Shown here: one piece after another, positions 59,357 to 64,000 of the stretch
Layout of the letters: each line of letters begins with the position of its first letter
Position numbering within the stretch: position 1 is the first letter of the stretch
Assembly: GCA_947165685.1 (NCBI GenBank)
Contig: CAMVBK010000010.1
Span: forward strand, 9,181 to 73,180
DNA: 64,000 nt
Reading direction: 5' to 3'
Origin: F23-D06 sp947165685
GTDB taxonomy: Bacteria > Bacteroidota > Bacteroidia > Bacteroidales > WCHB1-69
Notes under the pieces: generated by a model
Seen by the model: the letters and a program-made list of their open reading frames with translations, nothing else
Databases searched by the model: none
Told to the model about the DNA's origin: nothing
Program-made: the position numbers and the translations under genes

Positions 59357-60190
59357 ATGAAACAGGTATCCGTATTAGTGGGCGCGGAAAGCATCGGACA
59401 GGCCATCATCCGCCGTGTGTCGGCAGGAAAGCACGTCGTGTTAGCAGACTATAGCGTAGAGAATGCCAAACGGACTGCCAAAACAATGGAGGATGCGGGC
59501 TTCGAATGCTCAACCATTCAGTGCGATCTCGGCTCGAAAGAGGACATCCTCAAGCTGGTGGAGTTTGCCACCGGCAAAGGGGAGGTGACGAATGTGGTGA
59601 ATGCCGCCGGCGTGTCTCCCTCGCAGGCTCCCGTGGAGGAGATTCTGCGCGTTGACCTCTATGGCACGAGCGTTCTTATGGAAGAATTCGGCAAGGTCAT
59701 CGCTGAGGGAGGAAGCGGCGTCATCATCTCGTCGCAGAGCGGCCACCGTCTGCCCGCCCTCCCGCAGGAACAGAACGACGCGTTAGCCACGACCCCGGTG
59801 GACGAGCTGCTGGAACTGCCGTTCATCAAGGAAATCAACGACACGCTGAAGGCCTATCAGTACTCGAAGCGCTGCAACGTGCTCCGGGTGATGTACGAAG
59901 CCACCCGCTGGGGAAAGCGTGGTGCCACTGTCAACAGCATCAGTCCGGGCATCATCATCACCCCGTTAGCCAACGACGAGTTGCACGGTCCACGCAAGGA
60001 GGGCTACCTGAAGATGATCGAGGGGATGCCCGCCCGCCGTGCCGGCACCCCCGACGAGGTGGGCGACCTGGCCGAGTTCCTGATGAACAGTCGCGGGCGC
60101 TTCATCAGCGGTGCCGATTTCTTGATTGATGGCGGATGCACGGCCAGCTACTGGTACGGCGATCTGCAGTATCTCAAGGCGACGCACTGA
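59357..60190 (+). CDS. Short-chain dehydrogenase/reductase (SDR)
   Basis: 277 residues. The dinucleotide loop is VGAESIGQAI, a variant of TGxxxGIG. NVVNAAG follows, then catalytic Ser in ISSQSGH and YQYSKRC (YxxxK). The C-terminal GISPGIIITP-like stretch and FISGADFLIDGGC are typical SDR. It oxidises or reduces an alcohol/ketone with NAD(P). It is 12 bp behind the aldo/keto reductase and overlaps the NTF2-like gene by 1 bp. Confidence 0.9.
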   Translation: MKQVSVLVGAESIGQAIIRRVSAGKHVVLADYSVENAKRTAKTMEDAGFECSTIQCDLGSKEDILKLVEFATGKGEVTNVVNAAGVSPSQAPVEEILRVDLYGTSVLMEEFGKVIAEGGSGVIISSQSGHRLPALPQEQNDALATTPVDELLELPFIKEINDTLKAYQYSKRCNVLRVMYEATRWGKRGATVNSISPGIIITPLANDELHGPRKEGYLKMIEGMPARRAGTPDEVGDLAEFLMNSRGRFISGADFLIDGGCTASYWYGDLQYLKATH

Positions 60191-60618
60191 TGAAACGACT
60201 TGTTACGATAATGTTTTTGGCTATGACAGCAACAAACGTCCAATTGCAAAACACCGACCAACAGCAGATCCGGAAACTCTACGCCACAATGTACAATGCC
60301 ATGGTGGCCAAAGATACGGCGACCCTCAGCCGGATTCACGCCGACGACTTTGTGCTTGTCCATATAACCGGTATGCGGCAATCGAAGCGGGAGTACCTCG
60401 ATGCCATCGCCGACGGCACGCTCAACTACTACACGGCGGTGCACGAGCAGACGGAGGTCACCGTGGAGGGCGACCGCGCCACGCTGACCGGGAGGAGCCG
60501 GGTGACGGCGGCGGTGTTCGGGGGCGGGCGCCACACCTGGCCCCTGCAGCTCTGTTCCCGTCTCGTGAGGCGCGACGGGAGGTGGCAGTTCGTGGAGGCG
60601 AGGGCGAGTACATATTAG
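60190..60618 (+). CDS. NTF2/SnoaL-like (DUF4440) protein
   Basis: 142 residues. A short hydrophobic start (MKRLVTIMFLAMTATNVQ) may be a signal peptide. QQQIRKLYATMYNAMVAKDTATLSRIHADDFVLVHITGMRQSKREYLDAIADGTLNYY then VTVEGDRATLTGRSRVTAAVF and WPLQLCSRLVRRDGRWQFV is the NTF2-like cone fold. Such proteins act as small isomerases or binding proteins. The start overlaps the SDR stop, making it the last gene of this operon before the terminator at 60679. Confidence 0.82.
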   Translation: MKRLVTIMFLAMTATNVQLQNTDQQQIRKLYATMYNAMVAKDTATLSRIHADDFVLVHITGMRQSKREYLDAIADGTLNYYTAVHEQTEVTVEGDRATLTGRSRVTAAVFGGGRHTWPLQLCSRLVRRDGRWQFVEARASTY

Positions 60619-60678
60619 GCACGGGAAAACGATGAAAAGGGATAGGAAAGGCCGATAACACGATGTGTCATTCTCCTT

Positions 60679-60734
60679 AACGCCGGTGTTGCTGCCCCGG
60701 GCAGCGGCACCGGCGTTGTTTTTTGGGAGTGCAG
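60679..60734 (+). terminator. Rho-independent terminator of the aldo/keto reductase-SDR-NTF2 operon
   Basis: AACGCCGGTG (60679-60688) pairs perfectly with CACCGGCGTT (60718-60727), followed by a T-rich run to 60734. Confidence 0.9.
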
Positions 60735-60796
60735 CATGACTCAGAAAAAAAGTCTGTACGTGGGGAAAACCGACAGAGGTAAGCCAATATTTTTGT

Positions 60797-60804
60797 ACTT
60801 TTGC
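60797..60804 (+). promoter_or_regulatory. -7 element (TACTTTTG) upstream of the helicase fragment
   Basis: TACTTTTGC lies in the 318-bp gap between 60618 and 60937. The rest of the gap after the terminator shows nothing recognisable. Confidence 0.55.
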
Positions 60805-60936
60805 CCCGTTGCAGGCATCGGGCACGGACAGATGGAAGGCGGCATGAAAAGCACCGACAGTGGCGGCTTATGTCGCAATGGACATCCCGGCTCCGTCCGT
60901 CGCAACGCAACTGACAAACGTAAACAAAAAGGCAGA

Positions 60937-61212
60937 ATGATCATAGACAACAAGCAAAGCTACGGCTCCAACCCGGACGTGAAGACGGTCTGGGACTGCA
61001 TACTCTCCTACACTGACCCGTCCGCGAGGGTCGGTCGTATGGACGTTGTGACGGGGTTCTTCTCCATCGCCGCGCTCCACCTCCTTTATCAGGAACTTTC
61101 TGAGAGCAACTCCTATAGAATTGTGTTGGGGGATATTCACGATATGAAAAGGGACGAAGGCTTTGCCAAGGTTTATGGTAGCACCAAACCTGAAAAATGT
61201 CTCAAGAGTTAA
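60937..61212 (+). pseudogene. N-terminal fragment of a PLD-domain helicase gene
   Basis: 91 residues: MIIDNKQSYGSNPDVKTVWDCILSYTDPSARVGRMDVVTGFFSIAALHLLYQELSESNSYRIVLGDIHD. This is the N-terminal (PLDc-like) opening of large Bacteroidales SNF2/DEAD-type helicases, where RMDVVTGFFS and YRIVLGD are typical. The helicase domain is absent, and the sequence changes after about residue 72 into KRDEGFAKVYGSTKPEKCLKS. It looks truncated, with the large gene at 61264 immediately downstream and far more AT-rich. Confidence 0.65.
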
Positions 61213-61263
61213 AGTATTTATTAGGCAACCTAATCACAAAAGAAGTTAAAATTATCACACTAA

Positions 61264-64000
61264 ATGAACGATTTTACACCTGCGAAAGAAAACAACAACA
61301 GATCGGCCTCCGAGTCGCAGATCTTGATGCAAATGTTATCGAAAAAATATTCGACATGGTCTCAACGGGTTCAAAAAATCCTAATCAAAGAGAGACTTGT
61401 TGGAATGTATGACTTTTCTGAAGCCGAATATTCAGAAATGGTTGCCCTGTTACAGTGCTGGTACACTATCCCTACTTCTCTTTTCGAATCTTATATTACG
61501 ATAAACGATGATTTTAGATTGTATGTGTTTGTCACACTTGTGGAAATCACTAAAAGGTGGAAAATCCAAAACGACACTGATGAGAATGATGAAGAAACTG
61601 CCTTTTGGCCTTTTGTAATTAAAACACTTTCACAAGGTAAAGAATCAGAGAACTCGAACTTCTATCGTCGTATTACAAATCTTCTCAACAACTTAATGAG
61701 CGAAGAGAAATGGTTTTTCGTTGCACCTGTGAGGAGCAAGTATTACGGCACTTTAATGATGCATGCATTAGCACCCCAAGACAGTATGTATTCATTCTTT
61801 GATCTTTGTTTTAATGTATATAAAAATGACTTGGATTACGGGTATTCTTCTGACGACAAATATATTTGTGACATCGTTGCCGCTGAGGTTAGCAGGGTTT
61901 TAAATAGAGACACATACAAAGAAGAAAAGAAGGTGTCAATAGGTTCAAGCGCATATTCTATTAAAATAGGACTAAAAAGTTTTATCTCACATCCTAAACT
62001 ACAAAATGATTTTAAAAATTTCATCGATGGTACACTTCTCAAGATTGACAAATTGTACTATAGTCACGACTTTTCAACATCTAACCGAGTTAATACCCTA
62101 ATACATGAATGGTGGATGAAAAAAGTCACAAGCGAAGAAATACCAAGCAGGCAAAATCTTCGAAGAGAAACAGTTTCAAAACAGAACATATCGTTAACAT
62201 ATAGAATAGTTCAAAACAGAGCTTGTTTGTGTATTCCATCCATCAGGCTTGATGACGCTCAAGACAAAATCATTGTTAGTATTAAAGTTGGGCATATTTG
62301 TCAAGAAGAAATTTTGAACACATGGCGCGGCGAATTTACTATCAAGTCAAAAGCTACTGATTATGATCTTGATAAATTATTGGCTAAATCATCAGAAACA
62401 CAAATTGACATTCGTGTCTGCATTACTGTAAACGACGAACTCGTCTATGATTCACGAGAATCATTAAACAGAGAATTCATTTTGTTTGAAAGTGACAAGG
62501 AAATTCAAAAACCATTCAACAAACCGTCCAACTATATTGTATATTGCAAAGATATTGACTCTTTAACTGAACTTCCCGAAGAAATTCACGAAATAAGCAA
62601 CAATGTTTTCAACATTTATCCCAACCCGGGGGAAAGAATAGGAGGAAAGAATCAACGATATTATTTCTCAGATGTGGACCAAATTGAGAAAAGCAAAGAT
62701 CACATAGCTTTGTTGGGCTTCTTGAATGATGTAAAATGGATTGACTCCAATGGCACATCATTTAGCATTGTGACTAACGACTTTTTTCTGACTATACCTG
62801 AGAAATATAATCTCAACGGATTAGAAATCCGATGCAATAGTAATAGAAAGATTTTGTCTCAACTCATATACAAATCCTTACCTAATGGCGTACGTGTATT
62901 CAATTTGATAGAGCAAGAAATAGTTCCCCCTGAAATTCCTATTTCGTTACAGATCTTCTCTAATGACCAAAGCAGAATCCAATCTGATGCAAACATCATT
63001 TTTATTCCTCGATTCAACATCGAATTTGATAAAAAGTATTATTTCGGTGATGAGAACAAGACTGTGTTATTTTCTTCGGAATCTTCATCTGAAACGCTGA
63101 CATGGAATCATCAAAACAAAGAGATTCAACTACCTATCTATGGAGGACATCTTTCCATTATTGTTCCATTCTTAAAATGGAGAATAGGACACAAAGATTG
63201 GCAAGTGGGACCCTTGAAAGGAAGGAAATGGTATAAGGACATAATAAATGATGGCGACAAATTAGAAGTGTGTCTTCCGCAACAGCAACTTGACTACACT
63301 TTGTTAGTGAAAACCGACGGTAGTTCAATTCAAGAAAAAATAGAGAACAACAGGGATTACCCCATCGGAAGATTGATTTACTCATGGAAAAACGAAGATA
63401 AAATCTCAATATTCTTAATCGCTGATGACAAAAAATGTAATAAACGAAAAAGATACGACCTTTTGACAGTCTCCAAGAATCCACATTTTTCATCCAATCC
63501 TATCGTTTATGATGGAGGAAAGTTGTATTGGAATGTAGAAAACACGTATGTCGGCGAAAAAAAACATGATTTTTTCGCAATAATCAAACAAAACAATAAG
63601 AACCAGTATCGATTGACACTATCAGACAAAAACAGAGAACTAAATGAAATACGCATTGTCGAAGGATTCTACACTGTAATAATAAAACTCAAAGAGTCGA
63701 ATGTATTTTGTTCGGACACTAAATACGTGGAAATATTTAGAGAGTCCAATTTTAAAATTGGCAATCCAAACAAAAACAGATTTTCAGGTAAACAACTCCA
63801 AATCAATTCAATTTGGCTTCAAGATGGGGAAAAAATTCAATTGAAGACAATCAAGTATTCAGTGAGAGAATTAAGCTATCATGAAAAAAACGGCATATCA
63901 TACTTCTTAGGACATCTTTATATAGGTGAAAATCGAATTGATAAGATGATAAACGAAAAAAGAGAACTCGAATCAATCAATCCTGTTCGGCTTGAGCTTG
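61264..64000 (+). CDS. Very large protein of unknown function (3' end beyond window)
   Basis: From ATG at 61264, directly after an in-frame TAA, the frame is open for 912 codons to the window edge with normal amino-acid composition. It begins MNDFTPAKENNNRSASESQ. The first 300 residues look helical (LVGMYDFSEAEYSEMVALLQCWYTIP, then YGTLMMHALAPQDSMYSFFDL). From about 330 on it appears rich in beta strands (RACLCIPSIRLDD, HLSIIVPFLKWRIGHKDWQVGP), perhaps several Ig-like units. No catalytic motif was recognised. Position behind a helicase fragment and the AT-rich composition suggest a defence-type locus. Similarity to the large STY4851/YjiT group is a guess to test. Confidence 0.7.
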   Translation, partial: MNDFTPAKENNNRSASESQILMQMLSKKYSTWSQRVQKILIKERLVGMYDFSEAEYSEMVALLQCWYTIPTSLFESYITINDDFRLYVFVTLVEITKRWKIQNDTDENDEETAFWPFVIKTLSQGKESENSNFYRRITNLLNNLMSEEKWFFVAPVRSKYYGTLMMHALAPQDSMYSFFDLCFNVYKNDLDYGYSSDDKYICDIVAAEVSRVLNRDTYKEEKKVSIGSSAYSIKIGLKSFISHPKLQNDFKNFIDGTLLKIDKLYYSHDFSTSNRVNTLIHEWWMKKVTSEEIPSRQNLRRETVSKQNISLTYRIVQNRACLCIPSIRLDDAQDKIIVSIKVGHICQEEILNTWRGEFTIKSKATDYDLDKLLAKSSETQIDIRVCITVNDELVYDSRESLNREFILFESDKEIQKPFNKPSNYIVYCKDIDSLTELPEEIHEISNNVFNIYPNPGERIGGKNQRYYFSDVDQIEKSKDHIALLGFLNDVKWIDSNGTSFSIVTNDFFLTIPEKYNLNGLEIRCNSNRKILSQLIYKSLPNGVRVFNLIEQEIVPPEIPISLQIFSNDQSRIQSDANIIFIPRFNIEFDKKYYFGDENKTVLFSSESSSETLTWNHQNKEIQLPIYGGHLSIIVPFLKWRIGHKDWQVGPLKGRKWYKDIINDGDKLEVCLPQQQLDYTLLVKTDGSSIQEKIENNRDYPIGRLIYSWKNEDKISIFLIADDKKCNKRKRYDLLTVSKNPHFSSNPIVYDGGKLYWNVENTYVGEKKHDFFAIIKQNNKNQYRLTLSDKNRELNEIRIVEGFYTVIIKLKESNVFCSDTKYVEIFRESNFKIGNPNKNRFSGKQLQINSIWLQDGEKIQLKTIKYSVRELSYHEKNGISYFLGHLYIGENRIDKMINEKRELESINPVRLEL

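Noticed and set aside
61197..61412. Short plus-strand frame overlapping the start of the giant gene
   Set aside because: It overlaps the long open frame at 61264 in another frame and shows no motif.

Overview
The window looks like a chromosomal segment of a Bacteroidota (order Bacteroidales) anaerobe. Nearly every transcription unit is preceded by a TAnnTTTG-type -7 element (TATTTTTGC, TATCTTTGC, TACTTTTGC), Shine-Dalgarno sequences are mostly absent, and the content is typical of that order: PyrG, WG-repeat and DUF362 lipoproteins, flavin reductase-rubredoxin, DUF3791/DUF3990 and TamB. Base composition is mosaic. Core metabolic genes are GC-rich, while several blocks are clearly AT-rich (about 6.0-7.3, 9.8-13.2, 17-21, 31-32.5, 53.5-54.7 and 61.2-64 kb) and look acquired.

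Layout. 0-2.1 kb: end of a purF-like gene, then pyrG. 2.1-8.5 kb: a scar containing pieces of three genes, then small redox and hydrolase enzymes (aldo/keto reductase, flavin reductase, amidohydrolase-ABM fusion, membrane-anchored deiminase, CMD-cupin lipoprotein). 8.7-13.2 kb: DUF1848 protein followed by an AT-rich cassette (methyltransferase-Sel1, leucine-rich repeat protein, DUF6602 protein). 13.2-21.5 kb: collapsed AlbA_2/Schlafen-type regulator remnants, a short UvrA-like ATPase, HicBA, a highly structured RNA leader with an unknown small protein, a WG-repeat/trypsin lipoprotein, a HigBA-like pair and an MNT nucleotidyltransferase. 21.5-31 kb: cupin, DUF362, propeller-YiiX hydrolase, acyltransferase, OhrR plus glutathione peroxidase with operators, WG-repeat protein, broken symporter, nitroreductase. 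31-43 kb: a DUF3791/DUF3990 locus, CDF transporter, MazF-like pair, carbonic anhydrase plus two decayed copies of it, RelBE-like pair, a four-arm inverted-repeat array before an AAA ATPase, and an SF2 helicase with membrane helices. 43-50.4 kb (minus strand): a TamB-Omp85 fusion, an amidohydrolase and an acetyltransferase. 50.6-55.8 kb: flavin reductase-rubredoxin, AraC regulator, an ATPase cassette bounded by a 62-bp direct repeat, and a restriction-modification pair. 55.9-60.6 kb: acyltransferase, DUF362 lipoprotein, flavodoxin lipoprotein, a MITE-like element, aldo/keto reductase, SDR and NTF2-like protein. 60.9-64 kb: a truncated helicase N-terminus and a very large unknown protein that runs off the end.

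How the parts fit together. Two themes dominate. First, small redox, flavin and detoxification enzymes with local regulators (AraC, OhrR) suggest management of electrophile or oxidative stress in an anaerobe. Second, defence and addiction modules are dense: up to six toxin-antitoxin-like loci, a restriction-modification system, helicases and AAA ATPases. Gene wreckage is also common. At least eight loci keep the start and/or end of a known gene but have lost its middle, often in frame. No tRNA, rRNA, CRISPR array or transposase gene was recognised. Functions are inferred from recalled family motifs, since no database search was possible.
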